64,000 nucleotides of DNA from positions 61,474,228 through 61,538,227 of the forward strand of contig NC_088716.1 of assembly GCF_963576615.1 (NCBI RefSeq), given 5' to 3'. Within the stretch, counting starts at the first letter, position 1, and each line of letters starts with the position of its first letter. Below, in pieces: positions 49,510 through 60,858 of this stretch. The notes beneath the pieces are model-generated. The model ran no database searches. It was not told the origin of the DNA and was given only the letters and a program-made list of their open reading frames with translations. This stretch comes from Watersipora subatra (lineage: Eukaryota > Bryozoa > Gymnolaemata > Cheilostomatida > Watersiporidae). A program made the translations under genes and the position numbers.

Positions 49510-49814
49510 GTTAGTTCATTTGATACTGTCTAGTACTAGGACAATTGGGATACATCTAAAAATTCTCACGAGGGCCGATGTGATAATCAGTATGCAGTAT
49601 GAATAGTTGTACAGTATATATATTTAGTAATTCTCACGAGGTCTGATGTGATAATTTAATGTGATGTGTCAATTTATCTTGTGAGACTTTGCTATGGGAC
49701 TGTGAGGTTTTAGGAGACTTTGGAGACTACTTTGTATGTGAGTGTACACATACTCTCGCATACTTGTTGAGACTGTACTAGAAAATTTAACATTTTTCTA
49801 TAATAATGTTGTAG

Positions 49815-49880
49815 GAAACGCATAGACTGCCTTCACATGAATCTCCAACTAGTGACCAGGACCAAGACACACAGGTCTAA
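49815..49880 (+). CDS. Cys-rich membrane protein copy 1, exon 3
   Basis: After acceptor TAATGTTGTAG, 22 codons (ETHRLPSHESPTSD... and a stop) continue phase 0 from exon 2. The C-terminus is DTQV, a [S/T]-x-V class I PDZ-ligand pattern. SPTSD offers potential phosphorylation sites. The same exon with the same length, frame and stop occurs at 55883-55948 and 62520-62585, each after an acceptor, which is why it is called coding. Confidence 0.65.
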   Translation, partial: ETHRLPSHESPTSDQDQDTQV

Positions 49881-50033
49881 ATTTTCCCATCCATTTTTTT
49901 AGAGAAGACGACTCATTGTTAATAGGTCCTACGACATCGCTATCGTCATAGACTTTTCACAGTAATGTTCCAACGGAACCAAAATGCACTGCTTTAAATC
50001 GTCACATCCACCCATGTCAAAACATTATTGTTT

Positions 50034-50039
50034 AATAAA
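50034..50039 (+). terminator. Polyadenylation signal of gene copy 1
   Basis: AATAAA lies 154 bases after the stop in exon 3. In copy 3 the homologous site reads AATAAT (about 62757-62763). Confidence 0.55.
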
Positions 50040-51660
50040 GTTGACCGGCATTTAGGTTTCCCTACAAATCTTTTTAAGAAGATTTTTGTACGATAGTCAA
50101 AAAAAGTGTCGAACTTGATGCATTGACAATCTCCTGCCTGCACTACTGGTGCTCTGTATATTATTTTTTCTATCTCTTATAACATGCCGTTGTTTTTTGT
50201 TCCATCAGGTGTAGATAAACCATTTTTAGCCTGTTTAAAGCTTTATGTCGCATACGCCTGTCATATGTTCGTATTTTATTCAGAATATAGTCATTGAAAT
50301 CTATTTGGCCGAACTCAACCATCACTTAGTCACTACCTTCATATGGCCTCATTCTAATAGCAATCATAAGAGTCATGTGTAATCAAGAGTATTTGGTTAC
50401 CGGGGAAACTTACTGAAATCACACCATCCAATGAGCACGGAGCATCAGTTAGGGTATAAGTTATAGTTATATAAGTTATAGTATATAGTTAGAGTATAAT
50501 CTGGCTGAAAAAAAGTTTATGATCAGACATGACCATAAACAAGACATGATCGGCAGCAAACTAAACTGTTTGCCGCCATGTCAATGCTTATGCTCTCTCA
50601 ACCCGGTGCAAAGAATCTCCTTCTTGAGTGATAGCCAAATTTACTAGCCTGCTTGAATGACCTCACATGAACTTTATTAGTTAAAAATATTTGGATGGTT
50701 CAAGACACTTTTAAACACTCTACTCGTAGGCCATGAAGGTTCGCATGACATAGTATCTATTGTAAAATGGGTTGCACAAACAGAGTCCGATTGGAGTTAT
50801 CTTCTAATTGTCATTTTAAACATGAAATTGACCTGGCAATTACTCTATTGTTGGACGTTTAATGAATTTAATGAAAGATTTTCAACCCAACTCAAGCATA
50901 TTTGTTATAATGCAAAGATTCGGTAACCGTTACCTCAAAGTATTTTAAAAAGTATAAAGATCTCAGGATATGGTTTTGTAAATTATCTTATCAGTCAATG
51001 GACCTTGGCTAACTTGCTATAGTGTCCCCTCAATTACCTGAATCAAGGCAAATTCTAAAGTACCTTTTCTAACATATCAAACCTGAGAGTATCCTTACAC
51101 TGCTTCATAAACACCTGACTCAGTCAGAACCACATCAGCTACCAGCTTAGCCTGGTAATCATCATTGGTAAAGAAATATTCATGCTAATAGGTTCTTCAG
51201 AGATTAGAACATTCTAGAAAATTCAGATATATGTAGGTCTTAGCACCAGTTGGACGCTGTTTACTAATTGAACATGTAATTCAATAGCTACAGCTACCTT
51301 TTATGGAAGTTTTATTTAAGCTTTTGTGTCAACAGTTCAAAGGTCATATTGCATCATGCTACAGTGACTGTGAATCATAGTGGTAAGGGTCATTCACAGC
51401 TGGTTGATACTATTCTGTACAATAATATATGATGGACTAAATAATTATTTAGTCAGCAGAAAGTATAATCAGTCATCACACTTCTCAACAAGAGTCAAAA
51501 GAAGTCAAGTAAATGTTTATGAACGGCTTATAACAAACTGACCACACTGAGTTACTTTAAGGTGTTAATGTGTTAATGTCAATGTTAATTTCTTTATGAA
51601 AATGGTGGTTTAACATTTCTATTGGAAGTTCTATGAAAAGAACAATAAGTGGAACTAGAC
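50040..51660. other. Intergenic part of unit 1
   Basis: Conserved in units 2 and 3, with no supported exon. A repeated AGTTATA run lies near 50455-50490. Confidence 0.4.
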
Positions 51661-51661
51661 A

Positions 51662-51818
51662 TATAAAAATATTTTTCAGCTTTTATCCACGTAAACAACT
51701 TATATCCATATAATTTGTATCGGAAGAAAACTTGACATTTTTACAAAAGTTTTCTTCCAATACAAATTATATGGATATAAGTTGTTTACGTGGATAAAAG
51801 CTGAAAAATATTTTTATA
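51662..51818. other. Long palindrome, 72-bp arms
   Basis: The left arm 51662-51733 (TATAAAAATATTTTTCAGC...GGAAGAAAACTT) is the near-perfect complement of the right arm 51747-51818 with a 13-base loop GACATTTTTACAA. At the homologous place in unit 2 (about 56974-57055) only the right arm exists, and the loop sequence is in the opposite orientation, so the left arm is a new inverted duplicate. Confidence 0.9.
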
Positions 51819-52609
51819 TACAAACAGTATTATTAAAAAGCTTTGATATAATAAAAACATTTATCACAATAAGTTAGATATATTTGTATGAAACAGCAAT
51901 ATTAGGAAGCTTTTAATAAACACCAGTATATTATTGAGCAGATCCAAAATGTCGCATTTAAACTGACAATTACTCATAATATTCATATCGATCTACTTCG
52001 AGCCATTGTGAAAGACTATATAGGACTACTGAAGCTATAAAACATGTTCATCAACCTTCCAATCTTCACTTACTGGGTTTGTTCTCACCAAGACTAAAGT
52101 ACAGGAAGTCTCATGCATGAGCAGCAATCTAGAATGTACAGTATCTACTTTGACCATAAAGAGTGAAGAGAACATATACCTTTGTTCCCAACTGTGTCAG
52201 ACCAAGGTATTTGAGCAACCCTTCCCTCTGGATGCTGGTACAATATGAACAACACATGTTTACTGTGTGATAGAGCTATTGGTACAGACATCTTACACTC
52301 ACAAACTTTACTACCGGTATGTATGTTCATTATTTATGTTACAAATTATTATCAACTGTTATACTGAGACCTGAAAGTTTTTAGTTCCTGCGATGTGAAT
52401 ATGTGTAAAAATGTGTAGTATATTATTGGTGATGTTATAAATCTTTGCTTTTTGTTACTACATCCGTTTCCCTCCATCATTAGTTTGAAAGACACAAAAT
52501 TTTAACTCATTGTTTGCTTGTGGAATACTTCTACATGGCTGTCATCAAAGTTGTAACTTTATATGTAAGCCAGATTTTTGAGCAGTGGAAAACCCAAATA
52601 ATTCATGTC
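51819..52609. other. Intergenic part of unit 1
   Basis: Sequence shared with unit 2 (57055-58148). Small minus-strand frames are not conserved between units and are not called. Confidence 0.4.
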
Positions 52610-52690
52610 ATAAGTCATAATTATAAAATGGTTTTCCTACTAATGAATCATTGTAAGTGATAATCCTGTCTCAGCTGTTGTTATAAATAT

Positions 52691-52920
52691 GAGAAATATT
52701 ATAATAGATATATTGACCATTCCTTGCTTATGCACTGTTTATTTCTGTGTAAGGTACCTACAGAGTAGAACTGCAATTGTGGACTCTTCGTATTTATTAC
52801 CTAAATAAACTAATCACACTGTTATATATAAGCCTTCAGTAACTGGAAACACCTTGATTATTTCAGTCATGAGGCCGGCAGTATTATGTTACCTAAATGC
52901 AGCGCAGTCACGTGTTGACA
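52691..52920 (+). pseudogene. 70-codon unit-specific frame, copy 2 (stop)
   Basis: Starts in frame at an ATG (RNIIIDIL...) and reads CLCTVYFCVRYLQ, but hits TAA in CCTAAATAAAC where the other copies read PKQT. See the copy at 58235-58444. Confidence 0.25.
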
Positions 52921-53099
52921 TATGAATGTCAGGCAAACATTGTTTAAATAGCTTTCCTGATAAATGATTTCATTCAGTTGACAACCGGAATGCACAGGTG
53001 AAGCCAAATGGCGTGCTTGAATCATTTGGATTTTCCTAAACGACTAAAAGAGTCATGACTACTTTCTAGGGTGTGACTATGGCTAATTGAGGGATTAAA

Positions 53100-53395
53100 A
53101 ACAAACCAACCATCTGGTCAGCACCAGAAGGTCAATAAGGTTCAATAAAGTCAATAAGGTCAATAAAGTCCAACCTTCCGGTCAGCTCAAGAAGGTCAAT
53201 AAGGTTCAATAAAGTCAATAAGGTCAATAAGGTCCAACCTTCCGGTCAGCTCAGGAAGGTCAATTAGGTTCAATAAAGTCAATAAGGTCAATAAGGTCCA
53301 ACCTTCCGGTCAGCTCAGGAAGGTCAATATGGTTCGATGAGGTCAATAAGGTCCAACCTTCCGGTGAGCACCAGAAGGTTGGACCTTATCTTTGT
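53100..53395. repeat. AACCTTCC array, expanded (~64-bp units)
   Basis: Four consecutive AACCTTCCGGTCAGC-type starts at about 53173, 53237, 53301 and 53356 plus a diverged first unit. Each contains GGTCAATAAGGTTCAATAAA-type sequence. Units 1 and 4 of the array have a single unit here. Confidence 0.85.
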
Positions 53396-53588
53396 TCTTA
53401 AATAGTCATTAAGTTATCACGATCACGGGCTAAATAAGTTATTTCTGATATTATCATGTTTCTCAATGTTGCTATTGTTTAGTTGCATTTTATTCTCCTT
53501 AAAGGAAGATTATTTAATAAATATACACATGTATATACGGTAATAAATATGAATAAAGATATAATATAGTTTTACTGACACCAGTTAA

Positions 53589-53957
53589 GGCCCGTGCATA
53601 CTATCGCTCAAACCAATGTTTAGCTGTGCAATACACCGCAACGGATAGCTGTTTTGACGCCTACTGTTAAGGCACTAGTTAAGGCCCCAGCACACTATTG
53701 CTCAAATCAGCGTCTAGCTGTGCGATGTATCACAATGATTAGCTGTTTTGGCGCCATCTCCAGCAATAAGGTGTACACCCTATGAGGGATCAACTGTAGA
53801 TGACCACTAACGAACAACCAACAGAAATTACAAAATTGCAATCGATATATTGCGGCTCCTTTTGTTATCTGTTAATTATCTAATTACGTAATTTATCAAG
53901 AGTAGTTTTTCACCGATGCTTGCAAATATGAATTGACATTGATAGTGTGCACAGGCC
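53589..53957. mobile_element. TTAA-type MITE in unit 2
   Basis: The left end GGCCCGTGCATACTATCGCT after TTAA (53585-53588) and the right end GTGTGCACAGGCC before TTAA (53958-53961) preserve the full target duplication. A second left end (TTAAGGCCCCAGCACACTAT) sits inside from 53674, so the 5' ~85 bases are repeated. Orthologous to 47028-47535 but shortened. Confidence 0.65.
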
Positions 53958-54472
53958 TTAACGCTGCCGCCAGGTACATCGTAGCTATTAACCAATATAA
54001 ATGCACACATAGTCTGCATAATAGCACAACAGGGGCGCAAGGAAGCCTCCTTACCTTCGATACCTACGATAAAAATATTTTGCTGGACTAAAAGGATGTT
54101 GTTAGCAACTTTGTGCTGGGCCCCTTAGGCCTACTATAATATAAGTTTTAAAGTAACTTCAACTGCAAATTCTTGAATGTGGATTTTACTCACTAAAACT
54201 CTGCTATAATTAGGCTTTCCGAAAAAAGGAATTCTATGTATTGCATGATGAATTGAAACAACAACAAAAATGGTCTTAGCTAACAGGTGTCTACAGGTGT
54301 CTACAGGTGTCTACAGGTCTTAAAAGTTAGTGAAAGTCAGCACTATCTATATTAAATATAACAGTGAACACTTGTCATTGAATGCAGTAGGATATTCATA
54401 CCATAGTCCATACTCTATCAACCTTAACTGACCCGCTCTCTGTTTCAGGTACTTCAAGAAAGAAACAGATAC

Positions 54473-55948
54473 ATGAACGTGAGGCTCACTGCAGTCATCA
54501 CCTGCTTCTTGATAGCCTGTCCTCAAACGGTTCAACAAGATCGTAGCCATAGAGTCTGTGATATGAATAGGAAGCAGTGCATTGAGAATTACAACCCTTA
54601 ACAATGCTTGAAAGTACCCGGCATCACTCTTGAACCTGATATATTTTCCTGTGGAGAAGTCTATGCCACCTTGTATGATAAATACCTATGCAATCGTTGT
54701 CCATGTAAATCAACACCTAATTTGTTAGACATACGACAAACCACTAAAAGACTTCTAGAATATCTAGCAGAAGATCTTACTATTTCTGATAAAGGCTCTA
54801 TCAAATAACTCTATCTAATAATCTTAAAAACCAAGCTATTAAAAGTGTATAAGAGAACAGAGAGTAGGTTTGTTTGAACTGCAGAGTGGCTATCCACAGA
54901 GGTTGTGGTTGAAACTAGGCAATCTTAATCAATGGCTAAATGCCTGTGTACTTCAGGGTTAGGTAATGCCATAGCAGGTGAGTAGACGCTTAAGTCTTTG
55001 GCTTCTTTCTAGCAGACCAGTGAGTCCATGAGTTTCTCACTCTATTCTTATAACAAGTTTGTATTGATGAAGTAAAACTACTTCACTTGCAAAAAAGCAT
55101 ATATGCACTCTCTGGTAAGACTTTTTAACCCTGTGACAACATCCATAGATTTACTTGCTGCCACAGTTTTAAATCCATAGCTGAGTAGAAATAGAATCGG
55201 GCACAGTTAAAGCTGTGCATTCATAAATGTATTTCTGTCATAGATGTTATCGCAGGCTGTCTAATGTTATGTTTACATGCAGAGTTTAAGCACAATAGCT
55301 AACAATCATTATTCTCTATGAAACTGATTGTTTGTTCTAGAGGAATTTGTAGCTCTAAATAAAACCTGTAAAGATGGTGCAACACAAGCCTCTTCACAAA
55401 CTCACTCAACAACCACAGTTATTCACCGCCAGAGCATCAACTGTCATAAACAACACTACAACTGCTGAGTCTGTGACAAATGAAGACAAGACACTATAGT
55501 AATAAGAGGATTCACCATTACCTTGGTTGTAGCCGGAGTGTTGCTAGTCGTAGTTGTCACATGAGTCATCATCTATTACTGCAAGCAGTTATCTAAACAG
55601 AGTGGGTCTGGTGGATCAGGGGATGACGAGGTTACTTTCTTTGATACTAGCCAGTACTAAAACCAGTTTTTGATAAAAATTCTCATGAGGTCTGATGTGA
55701 TACCAGTATGCAGTATGACTAGCTGTACAGTCAATTTATTTTTGTGAGACTTTGTTAGGAGACTTTTCAAAATTCTTTGCAAGATTTTGTGAGACTACTT
55801 TGTATGTGAGTATATACATACTCTCGCATACTTTTTGAGACCGTACTAGAAAAGTTAACATTTCTTTATAATAATGTTGTAGGAAACTCATAGACTGCCT
55901 TTACATGAATCTCCAACCAGTGACGAAGACCCAGACACACCGGTCTAA
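54473..55948 (+). pseudogene. Cys-rich membrane protein copy 2, pseudogene
   Basis: Exon 1 (54473-54704) opens with an intact signal peptide ([15 protein letters not shown]) but has TAA at 54599-54601 where the other copies read Asp before QC. The fifth domain cysteine is Tyr ([10 protein letters not shown]). The final exon base is T, so joining to exon 2 would create TAG. Exon 2 (55341-55630) is frameshifted in the stalk (around 55420) and has in-frame stops, including TGA in the membrane span. Exon 3 (55883-55948) is still open and ends DTPV. Multiple independent lesions make it non-functional. Confidence 0.8.
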
Positions 55949-58148
55949 ATCTTCACATCCATATTTGTAGAGAAGACGACTCATTATTAATGGGCCCTAC
56001 TCAACACCGCTATTATCATAGACTCTTCACAGCAATTCTCTAACAGAACCAAATTCATTGCTTTTCACATACAATATGATATTGGTCTGGCAGTGACTCT
56101 ATTGTTGGACTTTTTAATGATTTCAATAACAGATTTTTTAACCTTAACATACTTATTATTATGCACGTGCTTGGTAATCACGACCTCAAAGTATTCTAAA
56201 AAGTATATGGATCTTAGGCTATGGCCTTTGTGAATGATCTTATCCTTTGTCAATGGACCCGAGCCAACTCTGCTATTATAGTGCACCATCAATTACCTGA
56301 ATCAAGACAAATGCTAAGGTATCTCTCCTGACATATCAATCCTGAGAGTATCCTTACACTGCTTCATCACACATAAACACCTGACTCAGTCAGAGCCTCA
56401 TCAGCTACCAACTTAGCGTAGCTGGTAATCCTCATTAGTAAAGAAATAGTCGAACTAATAGGTTCTTCAGAGATTAGAACATTCTAGAATATTCCTATAT
56501 AAGTCTCAGCATCAGCATTTTCTTATCGTAATTCAATAACCAAAGTTTCCTTTTATTGATGTTTTGTTTAAGCTATTGTGTCAACAATCCAAAGGTCATA
56601 TTGCATCATGCTACAGTGACTGTGAATCATAGGGGTAAGAAGCATTTACAGCTGGTTGATACTAGTTGTTTGTCCATTCATATATGATGAACTAAATAAT
56701 CATTTAGTCAGCAGAAAGTATAATCAGTCATCACACTTCTCAACAAGAGCCAAAAGATGTCATGTTTAAAGTACTAAAATGTGAATTGAAATACAAGCTA
56801 TAAATGTACTTGTAGACTGATGGAACACGTCAAGTAAATGTTTATGAACACTCTATAACCAGCTGACCACATTGAGTTACTTTAAGATGTTAATGTGTAC
56901 TGTATGTATAAAAATGGTGGTTTAACATATCTATTGGAAGTTACTGAAGAGAACAAGAAGTGAAACTATTGTAAAAATGTCAAGTTTTCTTCCAATACAA
57001 ATCTTATGAATACAAGCTGTTCACGTGGATAAAAGCTGAAAAGTACTTTTTATATACAAACAGTGTTATTAGAAATCTTTAATATAATAAAAACATTGAT
57101 TACAATAAGTTAGATATATTTGTATAAACACAGCGATGTTTGAAAGTCTTTAATAAACTCTAGTATATTATTGAGTAGATCTAAAATGTCTCATTTAAAC
57201 TGACTGACACAATTACTCATATTATTCATATCCATCTACATCAAGCCTCTGTGACAAAACATAGGACTACTGAAGTTATAAAACATCTTCATCAACCTTC
57301 CAATCTTCACTTACTGGGTCTGTTTTCACCGAAACTAAAGTACAGGAAATCTAATGTGTGAACTTTGATCTAGAATGTGTGATATTTACTTTAGCTGAAA
57401 AGAGTAAAGATATCTAATTTAGCTACATGAGATACAAATCAAATCAAAATATACAAATCTAGTGTAAAATGTAAAGTGCAGGAAGTCTCATGTATGAGCT
57501 ACAAGGTAGAATGTACAGCATCTACTTTGACTATAAAGAGTAAAGAGAATATATACCTGTATTACCAACTGTGTCAGACCTTGACATTTGAGCAATCCTT
57601 CCTTCTGGATGCTAATACAGCCTGAAGAACACATGTCTACTGTGCTATAGAGCTCTTGGTACAGACATCTTACTCTCATAAACTCTACAATGTATGTTCA
57701 TCATTTATATTACATATTATTATTAACTGTTACACTGAGATTTGGAAGTTTCTAATTGCCAAATTTTAAAATTCGCACCAAGATGTATAATATATTATTG
57801 ATGATGTTTTAAATAATTTATGAACAACGTAAATCTTTATGAACAACTGCTATACTGTGACTTGAAAGTTTCCAACTCTTCATAATTTCTAAAATTCCCA
57901 CTTTACCCACAATTTCCTAGTTACTCGTATTTTATAAAATTCGCACCAAGATGTATAATATATTATTGATGATGTTTTAAATCACTGTTTTTGTTATTAC
58001 ATCAGTTTCCCTCCGTCATTAGCTTGATAGACACAAAATTTTAATTCATTGTTTGCTTGTGAAAAATTTCTACTTGACTGTTATCAAAATTGTAACTTTA
58101 CACTGAAGCCAGTCTATTGAGCAATGGAAAACCCTAATAATTCATGAG
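55949..58148. other. Intergenic part of unit 2
   Basis: Shares blocks with units 1 and 3, including a repeated TTCGCACCAAGATGTATAA segment near 57772 and 57941. No supported exon. Confidence 0.4.
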
Positions 58149-58234
58149 ATAAGACGTAATTATAAAATGGTTTTCCTATACTGTACTAATGAATCATTGT
58201 AAAGAATAATCCTCTCACAGCTGTTGTCATAAAT

Positions 58235-58444
58235 ATGAGAAATATTGTAATAGGCATATTGATTATTTCTTGTTTATGCACTGTTTATCTCTGTGCAAAG
58301 TACCTACAGATTAAAACTGTAATTGTGGACTCCTTGTATCTATTACCTAGACAAAATAATCACAGTAATATATGTGAGCCTTCAATAACTGGAATCATTT
58401 TGAATATTCCAGTCTCGAGGTTACCCAAATACAAAGTGCGTTGA
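58235..58444 (+). CDS. 70-codon unit-specific frame, intact copy
   Basis: Starts ATG with RNIVIGILIISCLCTVYLC, an N-terminal hydrophobic segment after a short basic start. A hydrophilic part follows with SNICEPSITG. The layout resembles the cytosol-anchor-stem start of a type II membrane enzyme such as a glycosyltransferase, but nothing beyond the anchor is seen and no family is recognised. The paralogues at 46308 (frameshift), 52691 (stop) and 63491 (ACG for ATG) are impaired, which argues against essential coding. It may be a former exon carried along by duplication. Confidence 0.25.
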   Translation: MRNIVIGILIISCLCTVYLCAKYLQIKTVIVDSLYLLPRQNNHSNICEPSITGIILNIPVSRLPKYKVR

Positions 58445-59063
58445 CGATAGTGTTGTGTTCCCCAAGTGCAGTGCAGTCATGTGTTGTCATATGAAGCTTA
58501 TGAAATCAGTGTTCAAATAGCTTTCCTGATAAATGATTTTATTTAGTTGACACTCGGAAGGCACAGGAAAAAGCCAAATGGCGTGTTTGAATCATTTGGA
58601 GTTTCTAATGCGAATACAAGTGTGGGTGTGGCTCATTAAAGGATTATAAAGAAACTGTATGCATAGGGAGACTTGATCTTTGTTCTTAAACAGTTGCTGC
58701 TGTTTCCGTCGTCTCGAAGCATATTAAACCTTCTGCTCAAAGCAATAAGATTTACTCTCCACAACAACTGACTGATGAGAGGCTGAGAAGAGAAGTGAGA
58801 GTGCATTAAATGGATCACCAAATACATGTAAGTAGATATTATCATTGTTTAGAGTGAGTCTTATTTAATAGTTGGTAAAGCTGAGAAATCTGCTGTTACC
58901 TATGATACTGTCGCCAGTTCTACTGTCACTACTTCTACTGTTGCCAGGTCTACCGGTGTCAGCTACATTTTTGCCAGAGACATATGCTAGTATTCAATGT
59001 AGTGTGGTACTCATACCATAGCCCAAACTTTATCGGTCGTGACTGACCTGCTCTCTGCTTCAG
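58445..59063. other. Upstream region of gene copy 3
   Basis: Diverged from units 1 and 2, with a run of CTACTGT/GCCAG short repeats near 58905-58975. The acceptor TCTCTGCTTCAG ends at 59063. Confidence 0.4.
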
Positions 59064-59090
59064 GTTTTACAACAAAAAAACAGAGACGGG

Positions 59091-59313
59091 ATGATCACTG
59101 CAGTCATCACCTGCTTTTTGATGGCCTGTGCTCAGGGGATTCAACAAGATCTTAGCCATAGAGTCTGTGATATGAGCAGGAAACATTGCATAGAGAGTTA
59201 CAATCCTGATCAATGCTTGAAAGTACCCAACTTCTTTTCTGGAGAGGATGTCTTTTCCTGTGGACAAGTCTGTGCCTCCCTGTATGATAAACAACTATGT
59301 AATCTTTGTCCAA
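59091..59313 (+). CDS. Cys-rich membrane protein copy 3, exon 1
   Basis: Encodes residues 1-74 of a predicted 172-residue type I membrane protein. The signal peptide [15 protein letters not shown] has cleavage likely before [10 protein letters not shown]. Cysteines at 26, 33, 42, 57, 61, 70 and 73, with the eighth at 84 in exon 2, keep exactly the spacing of copy 1, so four disulfides are possible. The exon ends in phase 1 at GTAAGT. Against copy 1 about 14 of 57 mature residues differ and most base changes alter the residue, with all cysteines kept. Confidence 0.75.
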
Positions 59314-59950
59314 GTAAGTTAACACCTAACTTGTTAGTCATACGATTAACCATTAAAAGACTTATAGAACATCTAGCAGAAAATCTGACCATTTCTCACA
59401 AGGGCTTTATCAGATAACTCTATCTAATAATCTTAAAAACCAAACTATTAAAAGTGTATAAGAGAACAGAAAGTAGGTTTGTTTAAAACTGCAGAGTGGC
59501 TATCCACAAAGGGTGTGGTTGAAACTAGGCAATGTTAATCATTGGCTAAATGCCTTTGTACATCAGGATTAGGTAATGCCATATTAGGGGAGTAGACCCT
59601 CAAGTCTCTGAGTTATTTCTAGCGGACCAGCGAGTCCATGAGTTTCTTGTTCTATTCTTATGACAAGTTTTTGTTGATCAAGTATAGCTACTTGCATAAA
59701 TGCATAGATGCACCCTCCGGTAAAATGTTTTAACCTTGTGACAAAGCTGAATATCATAGATGTACTTTCTGCCACAGTTTGAAATCCATAGCAGAGTATC
59801 AATAGAATCCGCGCTGCTAGAGCTATGCATCCATAGATGTAATTCTATCATGGATATTATTACAGGCTGTCTTATGTTATGTTTACATGCATAGTTTGAG
59901 TATAATAGTTAACAATGGTTAGTCTCTATGAAACTGATTGTTTGTTTCAG

Positions 59951-60180
59951 AGGAGTTTGTTGCTCTGAATAAAACCTGTGAAGATGATACAACACAAGCC
60001 TCTTCACAAGCTCAATCAACAACCACAGTTACTCCTCTAACAGTAATAACCAGACTCACCATTGGCTTGGCTGTAGGGGGAGTGTTGCTAGTACTAGTAG
60101 CAGTTGTCACAGGTGTCATCCTCTATTGCTGGATGCAAAGAGGTAAACAGAGCAATTCCAGTGGGTCAGGGAATGATGAG
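59951..60180 (+). CDS. Cys-rich membrane protein copy 3, exon 2
   Basis: After acceptor TTTGTTTCAG it encodes [12 protein letters not shown], a sequon at N81, a short Ser/Thr stalk and a membrane span (about residues 110-133, [18 protein letters not shown]). A tail [17 protein letters not shown] follows, ending at GAG/GTTAGT in phase 0. The first 29 residues differ from copy 1 at only one position, unlike exon 1. Read-through would end SSFDTS. Confidence 0.75.
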
Positions 60181-60294
60181 GTTAGTTCCTTTGATACTAG
60201 CTAGTACTAGGGGCATTGGAATACATCGAAAAATTCTCATGAGGTCTAATGTGATATCAGTATGCTATGGCGCCTTACAGTGCCTCGCGTTGCG

Positions 60295-60345
60295 CGTTCA
60301 CAACTCGAGTTGTACAACTCGAGTTGCACAACTCGAGTTTTGAAC
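60295..60345. repeat. AACTCGAGTT palindrome cluster, left
   Basis: Three copies of the 10-base palindrome AACTCGAGTT about 15 bases apart (spacers GTAC/GCAC) lie inside the left end of the fold-back element. Confidence 0.95.
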
Positions 60346-60529
60346 GCGCAACGCGACTTTTCAAAAGTAAGGTGCAATATACTGGTATTACGGTAGCATA
60401 ACCGTAGATCTGGTTATATTAACAATGGTATGTCAATAGGCACCCGTTAGCTAATAGAAATTAAACTATGTATGTACTGTAAAACTAGAGCTAATAGCGA
60501 ATTATTAGAATTATACTGTGTCGAATTTG

Positions 60530-60690
60530 CAACTCGAGTTGTACAACTCGAGTTGCACAACTCGAGTTGTACAGCTCGAGTTTGTAAATATAACTCAAAT
60601 TGTACAACTCGAGTTGCACAACTCGAGTTCATCAAAACCTAAGCCGAGTTCTTTCAACAGCAACTCGAGTTCAACAACTCGGCTTGAGAA
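60530..60690. repeat. AACTCGAGTT palindrome cluster, middle
   Basis: At least seven perfect or one-off AACTCGAGTT units, spaced 14-16 bases within two subclusters. Open frames here (NSSCTTRV repeats) are by-products. Confidence 0.95.
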
Positions 60691-60858
60691 CATCTCATCG
60701 TTTCATTTTCTCTAACTATATGGAATTTTTTGGTGCATCATTAAACGCCGTTGAAGTAATTTCTATGTTCATTTTCGGTGTTCATTCAGTTTTTTGTCAG
60801 ATTCTAGAGAGACAACTCTTTTTTCATTTGAAAAAGAAGTTGCCCGGCTGGCTGCGAA

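Larger units (their letters stand above)
46214..52609 (+). repeat. Tandem array, unit 1 (~6.4 kb)
   Basis: The landmark TATAAAATGGTT.TCCTACTAATGAATCATT occurs at the start of each of four units. Unit 1 contains the short frame at 46308, one AACCTTCC repeat (46700-46800), a TTAA element, gene copy 1 and a large palindrome. True duplication breakpoints cannot be placed; these limits use the landmark only. Confidence 0.85.
52610..58148 (+). repeat. Tandem array, unit 2 (~5.5 kb)
   Basis: Second copy of the unit with the same landmark order; it carries the pseudogene copy 2 and the expanded AACCTTCC array. Confidence 0.85.

Noticed and set aside
54347..54604. 85-codon minus-strand frame
   Set aside because: Antisense shadow of the pseudogene exon 1; similar shadows occur at 59067-59392.
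60447..60715. Frames with NSSCTTRV-type repeats on both strands
   Set aside because: They are produced by the AACTCGAGTT palindrome clusters in the fold-back element.
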